Assembly: GCF_051851475.1 (NCBI RefSeq)
Contig: NZ_JBPUSJ010000002.1
Coordinates: 1-64,000, forward strand
DNA: 64,000 nucleotides
Origin: Carboxylicivirga taeanensis
Lineage (GTDB): Bacteria; Bacteroidota; Bacteroidia; Bacteroidales; Marinilabiliaceae
Direction of reading: 5' to 3'
The notes beneath the pieces are model-generated. The model ran no database searches, had not been told where the DNA came from, and saw nothing but the letters and a program-made list of their open reading frames with translations. Shown here piece after piece: positions 16,292 through 24,589 of this stretch. How positions within the stretch are numbered: the stretch's first letter is position 1; each line of letters opens with the position of its first letter. The position numbers were made by a program, and so were the translations under genes.

Positions 16292-16318
16292 GGGTGTAAT
16301 TTTACACCCTTGTAAGGG
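16292..16318. promoter_or_regulatory. Overlapping palindromes between OsmC and Crp/Fnr genes
   Basis: GGGTGTAA-TT-TTACACCC (16292-16309) is a perfect 8-2-8 inverted repeat, and CCCTT-GT-AAGGG (16307-16318) overlaps its end. The position between divergent genes, one coding for a regulator, suggests an operator. It is not the classic Fnr/Crp TTGA..TCAA site. Confidence 0.45.
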
Positions 16319-16371
16319 GCGGGGCATACTGCTTAGCCAGCCAACATATAACTATTGAATAATTGTAGCTT

Positions 16372-17037
16372 ATGGAAATTATTTATCCAACGGGCAGTAC
16401 CTGTATTAACGAGCTTCGGGTTGAAGAGAAGGCCGAACTGTTTGATAGCGCCAAATACCTGGATTTTAAGCTGGGTGAGGTGGTGGTTAAGAAAGGAGCT
16501 CCGGTTCATGATTTGTACTTGCTGCAGGCAGGCACTGTCGAATTAGCTCTCGACGATGATCGCAGTAAACAGTCCCTAATGCTGCTTTTCCCGGGGGAGA
16601 TTATTGGTATTAACTGCGCTTATTCAACCAAAAACTATCGATTTTCAGCACGTGCTCTCACCGATTGTAAAGTGCTTATTATCGATTATCAGCTATTTAC
16701 CCGTTTGCTAACCAGTAATCCGCGCTTTTCCATGGCTTTTATTCAGTATATATCCATGGTGAATGAGAATTTTCTCAATTGGCATATGAAGCTGACAGAG
16801 CGTAATTCGGCTGGCGCATTGGCTTTTTTATTGTGCGAATTCGAAAAGAGCTACGGGCAGCGTTCGTTTGAAGTGCCACTAACCAGGAGTGATATAGCCC
16901 GGGTAATTGGTTTCTCAAAAGAGAGCGTACTGAAAAACCTGGCTGACTTCAGAAAGGAGGGAATTGTGGAAAGTGAGGGTCGTAAAATCACCATCCTTAA
17001 TTACGAACGACTTCAGGATATTTCGGCTTACGGCTAG
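16372..17037 (+). CDS. Crp/Fnr family transcriptional regulator
   Basis: A 221-residue protein. The N-terminal cyclic-nucleotide-binding-like beta barrel covers about residues 15-130 (YLDFKLGEVVVKKGAPVHDLYLLQAGTVELAL, then LLFPGEIIGINCAY), followed by the long dimer helix and a C-terminal winged helix (PLTRSDIARVIGFSKESVLKNLADFRKEGIVE). No N-terminal cysteine cluster for an iron-sulfur centre is present, so it is not a classic oxygen-sensing Fnr. It is divergent from the OsmC gene. The signal and regulon are not visible. Confidence 0.9.
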   Translation: MEIIYPTGSTCINELRVEEKAELFDSAKYLDFKLGEVVVKKGAPVHDLYLLQAGTVELALDDDRSKQSLMLLFPGEIIGINCAYSTKNYRFSARALTDCKVLIIDYQLFTRLLTSNPRFSMAFIQYISMVNENFLNWHMKLTERNSAGALAFLLCEFEKSYGQRSFEVPLTRSDIARVIGFSKESVLKNLADFRKEGIVESEGRKITILNYERLQDISAYG

Positions 17038-17177
17038 TGGCTTCAAAAGCAGGCTGTGTGCCAATTGCAAAAGGCTTATTGCTGTGTATTACCTGGTAAA
17101 AATATAAGCGGGTGAAAGTAACTTTTAGGTGTTTATAACGTTTTACAGCATTGAAAAACAATTAAGTGTTACTTTTT

Positions 17178-18014
17178 ATGGACGGAAAACATTTGATTGC
17201 CATCATGGCGATCGTATTTGCAAGCCTATTTTATAGCTGTAGCAGTGATGAGGTACCTTCTAATGGTCAATTGAAAATGCAACTGGCAGGTGCATCTTTT
17301 CCAAGCGATCTGGTGGAAGCCGCTAATGTCATCATTAATAAAATTGAAATCCGAAAAACGGATGATGAAGAGGGTAGTGCCTTTATCACCCTCAGCAATG
17401 AGAAGATGGAGTTTAACATGCGGGATTTATCCAATGGTGTATCTACTCAGTTGCTTGACAAAAGAATGGCTGCAGGCGAATACGATCTGGTTCGCTTATA
17501 CGTAAGTGCAGTCAGCATCAAACTAAAAGATGGACGGGTGTTGGTCGAAAACGTGCCTGGTGATGATGAAACAGGAGTTGACCTATTTATAGAGCCGGTT
17601 CTCAAGATAAAAGGAGGGGTAACATCGGACCTGCTGCTTGCTTTAGATGTGAGCAAATCCTTTGTGCTTGAAGGTGATTTATCCGCTCCCACCGGTGTTG
17701 AAGGCTTTTCTTTCACACCTGTAATAAAGGCTGCAGATCTGTCAATAACTGGCAGCCTGAAAGGCTACATTATGGATGCCACTGAGACACCTATTGAGGG
17801 GGTTCGGGTTCTTGTGCTGGATGGGCAAGAGGTATACACGACCACTTTTACCGATGCGGCGGGTAATTTTGCCATATTGGGGCTGGAAACCGGCATTTAC
17901 AGTCTGGTATTCGAAAAGCAAGGCTATAAAACCATTACCATAGATAAGGCAGAGGTGTATGCAGCCAATACCACCATTGCTGAACTGATGATGGGGATTG
18001 AGGCAGTAGACTAA
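17178..18014 (+). CDS. DUF4382 lipoprotein with carboxypeptidase-regulatory-like domain
   Basis: A 278-residue lipoprotein; signal IAIMAIVFASLFYSCSSDE with the lipidated Cys in the YSC motif. Residues about 30-185 match DUF4382 (GQLKMQLAGASFPSDLVEAANVIINKIEIRK..; FVLEGDLSAPTGVEGFSFTPVIKAADL). The end is a CarboxypepD_reg-like beta sandwich (GSLKGYIMDATETPIEGVRVLVLDGQEVYTTTFTDAAGNFAILGLETGIYSLVFEKQGYK). Such proteins are common on Bacteroidota surfaces; the role is unknown. The ATG at 17178 is preferred over the GTG at 17166 because it gives a compact signal peptide. A terminator follows. Confidence 0.85.
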   Translation: MDGKHLIAIMAIVFASLFYSCSSDEVPSNGQLKMQLAGASFPSDLVEAANVIINKIEIRKTDDEEGSAFITLSNEKMEFNMRDLSNGVSTQLLDKRMAAGEYDLVRLYVSAVSIKLKDGRVLVENVPGDDETGVDLFIEPVLKIKGGVTSDLLLALDVSKSFVLEGDLSAPTGVEGFSFTPVIKAADLSITGSLKGYIMDATETPIEGVRVLVLDGQEVYTTTFTDAAGNFAILGLETGIYSLVFEKQGYKTITIDKAEVYAANTTIAELMMGIEAVD

Positions 18015-18035
18015 GGACCTATTTTGCAATAATAT

Positions 18036-18078
18036 AAAAACAGGGAATTCGTTTGTGAATTCCCTGTTTTTGTTTTTT
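18036..18078 (+). terminator. Strong terminator
   Basis: AAAACAGGGAATTC and GAATTCCCTGTTTT form a near-perfect stem around gtttgt, followed by tgtttttt. Because the 5' side is A-rich it could also act on the minus strand. Confidence 0.88.
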
Positions 18079-18156
18079 CAAACTGGTGTAGCTGTAACTT
18101 ATTAGTTGTTGCCGATATTTATTTCCAAGTTCTTTTAAGGTAATACGAATGGATTT

Positions 18157-18660
18157 TTAAAATCCAATACCCACATGCAGCCCCAAACTGATGTGCACAT
18201 CCTCCGAATCGGTAGCCACTTCGAGCACAGGGCCAATATGAAAGTCTTTTATTTCGAATTCGTAGGTGGTTTCAAAGTGCATCGCAAAGTGACCTTTACT
18301 ATGCCCGCCATCTTCAAATGCAATGCCGGGCGACAAGTTAAAGCTTAAACGGTCGGTAGGGCGGTAGGCACCTACCACACCAATCGTATTATGGCCGTGA
18401 TGGTCAAATATACGTTCGTACCCCAGTCCGATACCAAAGGGTGAGTGTGGTTTCATGTAAATGTAGTGCAGGTGCAAGCCGTAGGCAAGCTCTTTTTCGC
18501 TGGTGAAATACACCAGCGAATTGGCAACTCCCAGCTCTGAAGTGTGGTTGTGATGATGATGCTCATCGTGATTTTCAGATTGCGCCTTTACAGGCACCAA
18601 ACAGATTACAGCCAGTAAGGCTGTCAGGACCAATTTATTTTTTGTACAAACGTGTTTCAT
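18157..18660 (-). CDS. Outer-membrane barrel-like protein with His-rich N terminus
   Basis: A 167-residue secreted protein. The signal peptide is LVLTALLAVICLVPVKAQS; directly after it comes the His cluster SENHDEHHHHNHTSE. The rest has alternating beta strands with aromatic ends (LAYGLHLHYIYMK, FGIGLGYERIFD, LSFNLSPGIAFED, HFAMHFETTYEFE) and ends with GLHVGIGF, as in small outer-membrane barrels. The His cluster could bind zinc, nickel or copper. The frame is open 25 codons further upstream, but the ATG at 18660 gives the normal signal peptide. No metal transporter gene is adjacent, so the substrate remains a guess. Confidence 0.78.
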   Translation of the reverse strand: MKHVCTKNKLVLTALLAVICLVPVKAQSENHDEHHHHNHTSELGVANSLVYFTSEKELAYGLHLHYIYMKPHSPFGIGLGYERIFDHHGHNTIGVVGAYRPTDRLSFNLSPGIAFEDGGHSKGHFAMHFETTYEFEIKDFHIGPVLEVATDSEDVHISLGLHVGIGF

Positions 18661-19023
18661 GCGATTTTTTTGAAGATTAAACCAATAGTTGACGGTTTTG
18701 TTTTTCAGAAAACAAAAATAGTACGAACGGGGCAAAAACTATAGTTGGTATTTGTAATTGCTGAGAAAATTAATGAGACATCATTCCAAGGGCATTAATG
18801 GAGGCAATGCGATTGGTAGTTAATTGCTTTCCGATGTTTACCTGCCTGTTTTCTACTGATTAGCTGCTCCCGTAGTTTCCTCAAAGGGAGGATTGAGCGA
18901 GCCTGATGTTGGTGTTTTAAATACTCTTCTGTTTTTAATTGCTTACTATCTTTGTAAACGCATGGTTACGGATGCGTCAATCATCATGCGCAAAAGTAAC
19001 AGGGCGTGTGGCTTCATATTTTA
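18661..19023. other. Intergenic stretch with a promoter-like box
   Basis: About 360 bp. On the plus strand the sequence TATCTTTG (18947-18954) matches the Bacteroidota -7 box and is followed by the hairpin ACGCAT-ggttacgg-ATGCGT (18958-18977). No gene starts there; a transcript would run antisense into the deiodinase-like gene. No clean -33 TTG is visible. The stretch also holds the upstream region of the His-rich barrel gene. Confidence 0.35.
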
Positions 19024-19704
19024 TTATCGATGACTGTTGGTCAGATTTTTTATGGCTGCTTCCCATTGCTCTACTTCCTGATCATCAAAAGGGCCTTGTG
19101 AAGAGCGAAAGCGAATGCTGCCTTCGCCATCGATCACATAAAGGCGCTCGGGTGAGCCAGCATAGAGCTTATCTACACTGTTGTGCATATCATCCAGGGC
19201 TACCGGCATCTTTATTTTTTGGGCTTTTATCCAATCTCTGGCTATGGCAGCGCGGTCGGCTAATGTGGCTGGTTGGTCATATACCACATTATCTTTAAGG
19301 TTAACAGGAATAAACCAGCTGTTAACCGGGTGCATTTCATACACATAAATGTGCAAAAATGCAGCTTTGTCCTTGTAGTTCTCGTAAATGGTGTTGATTC
19401 GACTATTGTGCCGGCGAAAGATGGGGCATGTGTAGCTGCCTAATACCAAAGCCAATGGTTTGCCTTTATAGTTGTCAAGCGAAACAGCTGAGCCATAGCA
19501 CTCACCAGCTTCGTTAATGGGAGTGACCAAAAAATCAGGGGCCTGATTATTGAGTTGCGCTTTCATGCTCTTCTCTCGCTTGTTGAGGTCGTTTTTAATC
19601 TGGTGCCATTTCTGTTCGGTAAAGTCAATGGCTGCCTCAAAAGCTGCCAAATCTTTTGTTAGCAATTCCTGCCTCAGTTGCTCTGTTAAATCTTCTTTCT
19701 TCAT
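19024..19704 (-). CDS. Deiodinase-like thioredoxin-fold protein (Cys form)
   Basis: A 226-residue cytoplasmic protein with a thioredoxin fold of the iodothyronine-deiodinase type. The active-site block is LALVLGSYTCPIFRRHNSRINTIYENYKDKAAFLHIYVYEMHPVNSW: C93 (codon TGC) takes the place of the selenocysteine in vertebrate GS.TUP.F, and AFLHIYVYEMHP matches the conserved IYxxEAHP-like block after it. The C-terminal part (PERLYVIDGEGSIRFRSSQGPF) completes the thioredoxin fold. A helical N-terminal extension of about 60 residues precedes it. In bacteria such proteins are of unknown function; peroxide or thiol redox chemistry is more likely than hormone metabolism. Confidence 0.8.
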   Translation of the reverse strand: MKKEDLTEQLRQELLTKDLAAFEAAIDFTEQKWHQIKNDLNKREKSMKAQLNNQAPDFLVTPINEAGECYGSAVSLDNYKGKPLALVLGSYTCPIFRRHNSRINTIYENYKDKAAFLHIYVYEMHPVNSWFIPVNLKDNVVYDQPATLADRAAIARDWIKAQKIKMPVALDDMHNSVDKLYAGSPERLYVIDGEGSIRFRSSQGPFDDQEVEQWEAAIKNLTNSHR

Positions 19705-19881
19705 TGTTAGTTATGACCTGTTGCAGTTAGCGTTATGTTACCTGCGGGTATATTAAGGCTGTTTTATATGTTGCTTCGGTTCCGCCTCTTTGTATTTCAA
19801 CTAAATTTAATTGCAATAGTTCACTGTTTGCATAAGGTTATTGATTATTTATAAGTTCTTTGCCCTATTTGAGTTTTAAGC

Positions 19882-20880
19882 TTATAACGAATTGAGGCTC
19901 ATGCATTCAGTTGTATTTGATGCGCTTACTGCACAAGTGGTTTTTTCACACACCCATATCTTTCTGGTAAAATTTACTTTTCCACTTTTACTCACACTGC
20001 AAACATCCGAAATTGTTAATCCGGCCTTCTTAATTAAAAGAGAAATATCAGTGGTGGATACAATAACAAGTCTGTCAGTAATTTTGGCTGTTGATTCGAT
20101 GATGTGCAAAGTATTGGCATCATCTGAGTGGCTAAAAATATTGTATGGTAAATCGATAATAGCGGCATCATACCGGCTGCTGATGTCTTTGATATCGGAA
20201 CGGTAAACATTCGATGTGTAATTGAAGTGCGCAAGGTTTGCCCGCGCCTGCCTGCACACCTTCCAGTTAATGTCGCAGCCTTCGATGATATTGCCCGAGA
20301 AGCAGGCCTCCAGCATTATTGAGCCCACACCACAGCAGGCGTCCAGCAATGTTTTTTTCTTGTTGGCTTTTGTTGCAATGTTAATCAGGGCTTTGGCAAT
20401 GTGGATGTTAATCGAATTACTGTAAGCAAATGGCTTTTGCTTGTGTTTATGCCAGGCAAAATTATTTTTCACCAAACTCCCAAAATACCAAACGCCTTCG
20501 TGCACACAAAGGGCATAGGTTATGGTGGGATGATAATAATCCGGAGTGCCTTCAATGCTGTAACCGATGTCCTTTAATTTCTCAAGTCGTTTCGCATATT
20601 CAGTTGAATCTGCCTCCAGAACTAAATACTCCACCTTGAAACCCTCAACACAGAGTCCTAATTTTTTAATGTTGTTGATAAGTGTTGGGTAATCGTTTGC
20701 GCACAGCATTACATCCAGTCTTTTTTTAATAAAGGCACTGGTGGATGGTTCAGCTTTTATGTTGGATAAGAGCTGCTTATTCTTTTCTTCCTGCTGAAAA
20801 ATGTATCTCGATTCAAGTTTGCATAGCTCACTCTCTGTCTTGTCGTAGCTAAAAAAGTAGATGTGTTTGATTCCCTGCAT
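19882..20880 (-). CDS. Trm11/UPF0020-like RNA or DNA methylase
   Basis: A 332-residue protein. The N-terminal 165 residues may form a THUMP-like RNA-binding region (FEVEYLVLE.., YYHPTITYALCVHEGVWYFGSLVKNNFAWHKHKQKP, as in Trm11-like enzymes). The C-terminal methylase has the SAM-binding motif I LLDACCGVGSIMLEA, an acidic residue after the second strand (EGCDIN) and the catalytic motif IV IIDLPYN, a DLPY variant of the N6/N2-methylase (D/N)PPY motif. It probably methylates a guanosine in tRNA or a related RNA, as Trm11 does; the substrate is inferred. It stands alone on the minus strand. Confidence 0.78.
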   Translation of the reverse strand: MQGIKHIYFFSYDKTESELCKLESRYIFQQEEKNKQLLSNIKAEPSTSAFIKKRLDVMLCANDYPTLINNIKKLGLCVEGFKVEYLVLEADSTEYAKRLEKLKDIGYSIEGTPDYYHPTITYALCVHEGVWYFGSLVKNNFAWHKHKQKPFAYSNSINIHIAKALINIATKANKKKTLLDACCGVGSIMLEACFSGNIIEGCDINWKVCRQARANLAHFNYTSNVYRSDIKDISSRYDAAIIDLPYNIFSHSDDANTLHIIESTAKITDRLVIVSTTDISLLIKKAGLTISDVCSVSKSGKVNFTRKIWVCEKTTCAVSASNTTECMSLNSL

Positions 20881-21185
20881 TTAGTTTTTTGATTGGCTAT
20901 CCGGGAAGGCGAAGTGCGCGTTAACCTGGTGAGCAGTTTAAATTATGTGTCTGCTAAATTAGAGTTTTTAGGTCAATAAGTTATCCCGACGATAGCTTAT
21001 GTTGGCTCCTTTGCGGAAAATAATCGCCGGGCAATGATTAGCTGGTAAAATACTCTGCCAGGCTGTTGTTGGGTAGTCGAAAAAGATGAAAACATCTCAG
21101 GTTGGAAGTAATGGTGTCAAATGTTAATTTGCCTTAGTAGATAAAAAAGAAAAGGATGCCTTCTCCGGCATCCTTTGTCATTCTT
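20881..21185. other. Intergenic stretch
   Basis: About 300 bp upstream of the methylase gene. Apart from the terminator of the M64 peptidase gene at its right end, nothing was recognised. Confidence 0.4.
21145..21177 (-). terminator. Terminator of the M64 peptidase gene
   Basis: AAAGGATGCC-ttctcc-GGCATCCTTT is a perfect 10-bp stem. On the minus strand it is followed by tcttttttatc, just past the stop codon at 21186. Confidence 0.85.
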
Positions 21186-22595
21186 TTATTGAGTGTATTG
21201 TTCAATAATTAGTTTAATGGCTCTTTGGCAGGCCGGGCAAAAATGATCGTGCCGCGTAAACATAATGCAGTTCGCCGCACTCCGATACAAGCCATTGGCT
21301 TTGTACTGAGCCCCTTCAAAAGCGCCTACGTGGCCACTGTATTGCATGTTAGCCAACAGCTGGTCGTCCCATGCCTTTTTATCGAGGAAGAAATCTTCCA
21401 TGACTTTTTCCTCCACTTTGGCCTTGCGCATCTCAACCCGTTTCTTTTGAACCTCAATACTGTGCTTATCATACGTTGTTTTTTCCCAAGGAGTTGGGAG
21501 CGGTGTATGAGGGGTCAGAAGTTCTTTCCATTTAATTGTTTCGGGATTGGTATTGGCGGTTACATTCAGCTCCCAGGGTTCCAGGTGCTCGGCATCCATT
21601 TCATAGGCGGTGGCCGAGGTGTAGTATTCATCAGCCAGATCGGCAAAATGGTGGCCAAACTCGTGTACAAACAGGTACTCCTGAAACGCGTTGTTAACGG
21701 CTGCCGTAATGTACAGGTTGTAGATGCCGCCACCTCCGTAAATAGAGTCGTTCATGAGGATGGCTGTGAATTCGTAAGGTACAGCAGCAGAGGCGTTGCG
21801 TATGGTTTTGTTATCGTAACCCAGTGCGTAACGCTCCGAGTCGAAAGCCCCATAGGTAACGGATAGGGCTGAGCGGGTATGAATGCCTTGATGTGGATGA
21901 TTTACTCCTGAATGTGGTGCAGGTGTTTCAACTGCGCGGATGGAAAACTGATGCTTTTGTGAGGCAAAAGGTTCGGTACTCAGCAGTACTTCGGCAAAAC
22001 GATGGGCATCTTTGTGGAATTTGTCCATGTCTTCCTTGCCATAGCCTTCGCCCAATACAACAATGTCAACTTGTTTTTCGGGTGCGCCATTCACAACGAT
22101 GTCAAAGGTGTTGTAGTGTTTGTCAGCCGCAGCGCGAAAGGCTCTGTGGTGATTGGGATCAACCTCATAGGTCCACACCGGGTCGAAGCCATTACGGATG
22201 TTGCGCTTGTAAATAGTCACATCAACCTTATTTTTAGGCCAGGGGAAGCGCAGTGATTCATGGAAACTACCCCAGTTCTCTTTGGCTTCGGGCGTGGTTT
22301 CCCATTCGCCGTATATGCTTGAATAGCCTCGTGAATAGAGGATCTTGCCGCTGGCCGGATCCTTCACTTCAAAAAAGTATTTCCCTAACCGGAGTTCATC
22401 AATTAAAACCGTTTTACTGCCGGCCCATTGGCCATCGTTAACCATTTGATCAAAAGCAAAGTGCTCTTCGTGGGCTGTGCCAATGTGATTATAGTCGAGG
22501 CGCATGGTTGCGTTGGTAAAATGCTGTTGGTACTGTGCTGCAGCCATAATTGTTGACAACAAGACCACAAGTGATAATAAATATTTGCGATGCAT
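21186..22595 (-). CDS. Peptidase M64 (IgA-peptidase-like metalloprotease), secreted
   Basis: A 469-residue secreted zinc metalloprotease. A signal peptide (YLLSLVVLLSTIMAAAQ) is followed by an N-terminal beta domain (about 20-170) and the M64 catalytic domain. The zinc site is H311-E-F-G-H315 inside VHEFGHHFADLADEYY, the family hallmark. The C terminus has a Cys-rich end (CIMFTRHDHFCPACQRAI). Homologs in gut bacteria such as Bacteroides and Clostridium ramosum include an IgA protease; for an environmental bacterium, general extracellular protein degradation is more likely. It has no T9SS tail. The gene is divergent from the unknown gene at 22773. Confidence 0.92.
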   Translation of the reverse strand: MHRKYLLSLVVLLSTIMAAAQYQQHFTNATMRLDYNHIGTAHEEHFAFDQMVNDGQWAGSKTVLIDELRLGKYFFEVKDPASGKILYSRGYSSIYGEWETTPEAKENWGSFHESLRFPWPKNKVDVTIYKRNIRNGFDPVWTYEVDPNHHRAFRAAADKHYNTFDIVVNGAPEKQVDIVVLGEGYGKEDMDKFHKDAHRFAEVLLSTEPFASQKHQFSIRAVETPAPHSGVNHPHQGIHTRSALSVTYGAFDSERYALGYDNKTIRNASAAVPYEFTAILMNDSIYGGGGIYNLYITAAVNNAFQEYLFVHEFGHHFADLADEYYTSATAYEMDAEHLEPWELNVTANTNPETIKWKELLTPHTPLPTPWEKTTYDKHSIEVQKKRVEMRKAKVEEKVMEDFFLDKKAWDDQLLANMQYSGHVGAFEGAQYKANGLYRSAANCIMFTRHDHFCPACQRAIKLIIEQYTQ

Positions 22596-22772
22596 ACGAT
22601 TTTAGTTTTGAGTTTAATAGAGTGCAAGTTAGTGAATATGCAAATGGGAAAAAGTGTTTTTTGTCATTACAGCCTGGCTGGACTGGACTTTAGTGCACGT
22701 GAGGCACTTCCCATTCGGTTTTGGGGTGCTTTAAGCTAATATTATTATCTTCAAGTCTATAAACCTCTGCCG

Positions 22773-23240
22773 ATGAAAAACGTAACTAGCTGCTTTGGAA
22801 AAACCTTTGGACCAGTTGGCTCCTTTAGTGGAGTTGTTCTGTTTACTCTAGGTGTAGTATTCTTTATAATGGGCTACCTGGGAGCAATTATTTTGGTGCT
22901 TATCGGTGCGTTTATCGCTTTTACAAAGCCATATACAACCATCGATTTCGAACAAAGAAGGGTGCGCAGCGGCGATCTGCTGTTTGGTGTTGCTAAAACA
23001 GGCAAGTGGCAGAAAATACAAGCGGATATGCAAATTGGGTTTTGGCACTCAAATAAGGTCTACCGGACATACAGCAGAAGCAACAGGGCCTTGGATATTA
23101 CTCAGGAGCAGGATCTGATTTGCTTATTTGATAAGCGTGGAAAGAAGCTGATGAATTTGCAACGCCTTGACAATGCAACGAGTAAAGATGTTGAATTGGA
23201 TCGCTTGTCAAAGCTCATGGGCATCGAACGGATGGGGTAA
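22773..23240 (+). CDS. Small membrane protein of unknown function
   Basis: A 155-residue protein with two close hydrophobic segments (about residues 12-30 and 33-50: GVVLFTLGVVFFIMGYLGAIILVLIGAFIAF), a short hairpin anchor, then a soluble C-terminal domain of about 105 residues (TTIDFEQRRVRSGDLLFGVAKTGKWQKI, LICLFDKRGKKLMNL). The layout resembles PH-domain-like membrane proteins, but I cannot assign a family. It stands alone between divergent and convergent neighbours. Confidence 0.72.
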   Translation: MKNVTSCFGKTFGPVGSFSGVVLFTLGVVFFIMGYLGAIILVLIGAFIAFTKPYTTIDFEQRRVRSGDLLFGVAKTGKWQKIQADMQIGFWHSNKVYRTYSRSNRALDITQEQDLICLFDKRGKKLMNLQRLDNATSKDVELDRLSKLMGIERMG

Positions 23241-23246
23241 GAGAAG

Positions 23247-23277
23247 CTTCCTTAGCATCTGCCAGATACTAAGGAAG
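23247..23277. terminator. Hairpin between convergent genes
   Basis: CTTCCTTAG and CTAAGGAAG pair around a 13-nt loop in the 47-bp gap between the membrane-protein gene and asnA. There is no T run on either side, so it may act as a weak shared terminator or protect mRNA ends. Confidence 0.45.
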
Positions 23278-23287
23278 TGTTGGATAG

Positions 23288-24325
23288 TTATACAAGAATA
23301 ATTTTATTTTCCTTACAGGTTTGTCGCATCTCATCCGGCCAAATGCTCGACTGAATTTCACCAATATGGGCTTTGCGCAGGAAAAACATACATAGGCGCG
23401 ACTGACCAATGCCGCCTCCAATAGACAGGGGCAATTCTCCTTTGAGCAGGCGTTGGTGAAACAGCAGTTCAGCCCGTTCGGGGCAGTTTTCGATGGCCAA
23501 TTGCTTGTTCAAAACCTCGGGACTCACACGGATTCCCATCGAAGATATCTCAAATGAGCGTTCCAGAATAGGATTCCATACCAGTATATCGCCGTTGAGT
23601 CCATGATAGCCGTTAACGGTTGAGGTACTCCAGTCATCATAATCAGGAGCGCGGCCGTCGTGTTTCTCTCCGTTCGACAGTTGGTGGCCGATACCAATAA
23701 TAAATACAGCTCCATGCTCTTTGGCAATGGCATCTTCGCGTTCTTTGGGTGATAGCTCGGGGTATTTATCCAGCAGATCCTGCGATTGAATAAAAGTAAT
23801 GGTTTCGGGCAGGATGGGCTGAATAGCCGGATAGCGCTCAAATACCACAAATTCGGTGCGCTTCATCACCTCGTATATTTTTTCAACAATGTATTTCAGG
23901 TAATCCAGGTTGTACTCTGCGCTTGATATATGGCGTTCCCAGTCCCACTGATCCACATAAAGAGAGTGAATGTTGTCCAGCTCCTCATCGGGGCGAATGG
24001 CATTCATATCGGTATAGAGGCCATAGCCCTGTTCAATCTCATAGTCGGCCAGCATCATGCGTTTCCATTTGGCCAGCGAGTGCACGACTTCAGCTTTCTG
24101 ATCATTAAACTCTTTAACCGGAAAGGCCACCGGGCGTTCCGTTCCGTTCAGGTCATCGTTGATGCCGGTTCCCTTCATAACAAACAAAGGAGCTGTGACT
24201 CTGCGTAAGCGTAATTCAGCTGAAAGGGCGGTCTGAAAATGATCTTTTATCGTTTTAATAGCATGTTCGGTTTGTTTTAAATCCAAAACAGGCTGATAGC
24301 TTTTAGGTATAAATAGTTGTGCCAT
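23288..24325 (-). CDS. asnA: Aspartate--ammonia ligase AsnA
   Basis: A 345-residue class II tRNA-synthetase-like enzyme that makes asparagine from aspartate, ammonia and ATP. Family blocks are present throughout: FIPKSYQPVLDLKQTEHAIKTIKDHFQ at the front, RVTAPLFVMKGTGINDDLNGTERPV (substrate site), VHSLAKWKRMML, LYTDMNAIRPDEELDNIHSLYVDQWDWE, and GGGIGQSRLCMFFLRKAHIGEIQ..WP near the end. The length matches the family (about 330-345). It is transcribed alone from a clear promoter at 24363-24392. Confidence 0.97.
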   Translation of the reverse strand: MAQLFIPKSYQPVLDLKQTEHAIKTIKDHFQTALSAELRLRRVTAPLFVMKGTGINDDLNGTERPVAFPVKEFNDQKAEVVHSLAKWKRMMLADYEIEQGYGLYTDMNAIRPDEELDNIHSLYVDQWDWERHISSAEYNLDYLKYIVEKIYEVMKRTEFVVFERYPAIQPILPETITFIQSQDLLDKYPELSPKEREDAIAKEHGAVFIIGIGHQLSNGEKHDGRAPDYDDWSTSTVNGYHGLNGDILVWNPILERSFEISSMGIRVSPEVLNKQLAIENCPERAELLFHQRLLKGELPLSIGGGIGQSRLCMFFLRKAHIGEIQSSIWPDEMRQTCKENKIILV

Positions 24326-24362
24326 TCTATATTGTAATGATAAATTATTATTAAAAACGATT

Positions 24363-24392
24363 CAAAAGTAATGAAATAAAAGCAAAAGACAA
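24363..24392 (-). promoter_or_regulatory. asnA promoter (TTG-N19-TACTTTTG)
   Basis: On the minus strand TTG (24392-24390), 19 bp, then TACTTTTG (24370-24363): an exact match to the Bacteroidota -33/-7 consensus, ending 37 bp before the asnA ATG. Confidence 0.72.
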
Positions 24393-24589
24393 TAAAAATA
24401 GTACAATCTAATCAAATACACCCAAATATGATGACAGATAGAAAGATGACGAGTGCTTATTCTTTGGAACGGACTGTTGGTGATTAGGCGCTCATGCTGT
24501 GAAATGTTAGCCGTCAACTAATTATTAAGAGATGAACAAAATTTTAGTATTTTCGGCATGCCTTAAAACTCTGAATCTACTTTGTGAAT

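Noticed and set aside
18939..19298. 119-codon plus-strand frame behind the TATCTTTG box
   Set aside because: Mostly antisense to the deiodinase-like gene and starts with TTG inside the promoter-like region.
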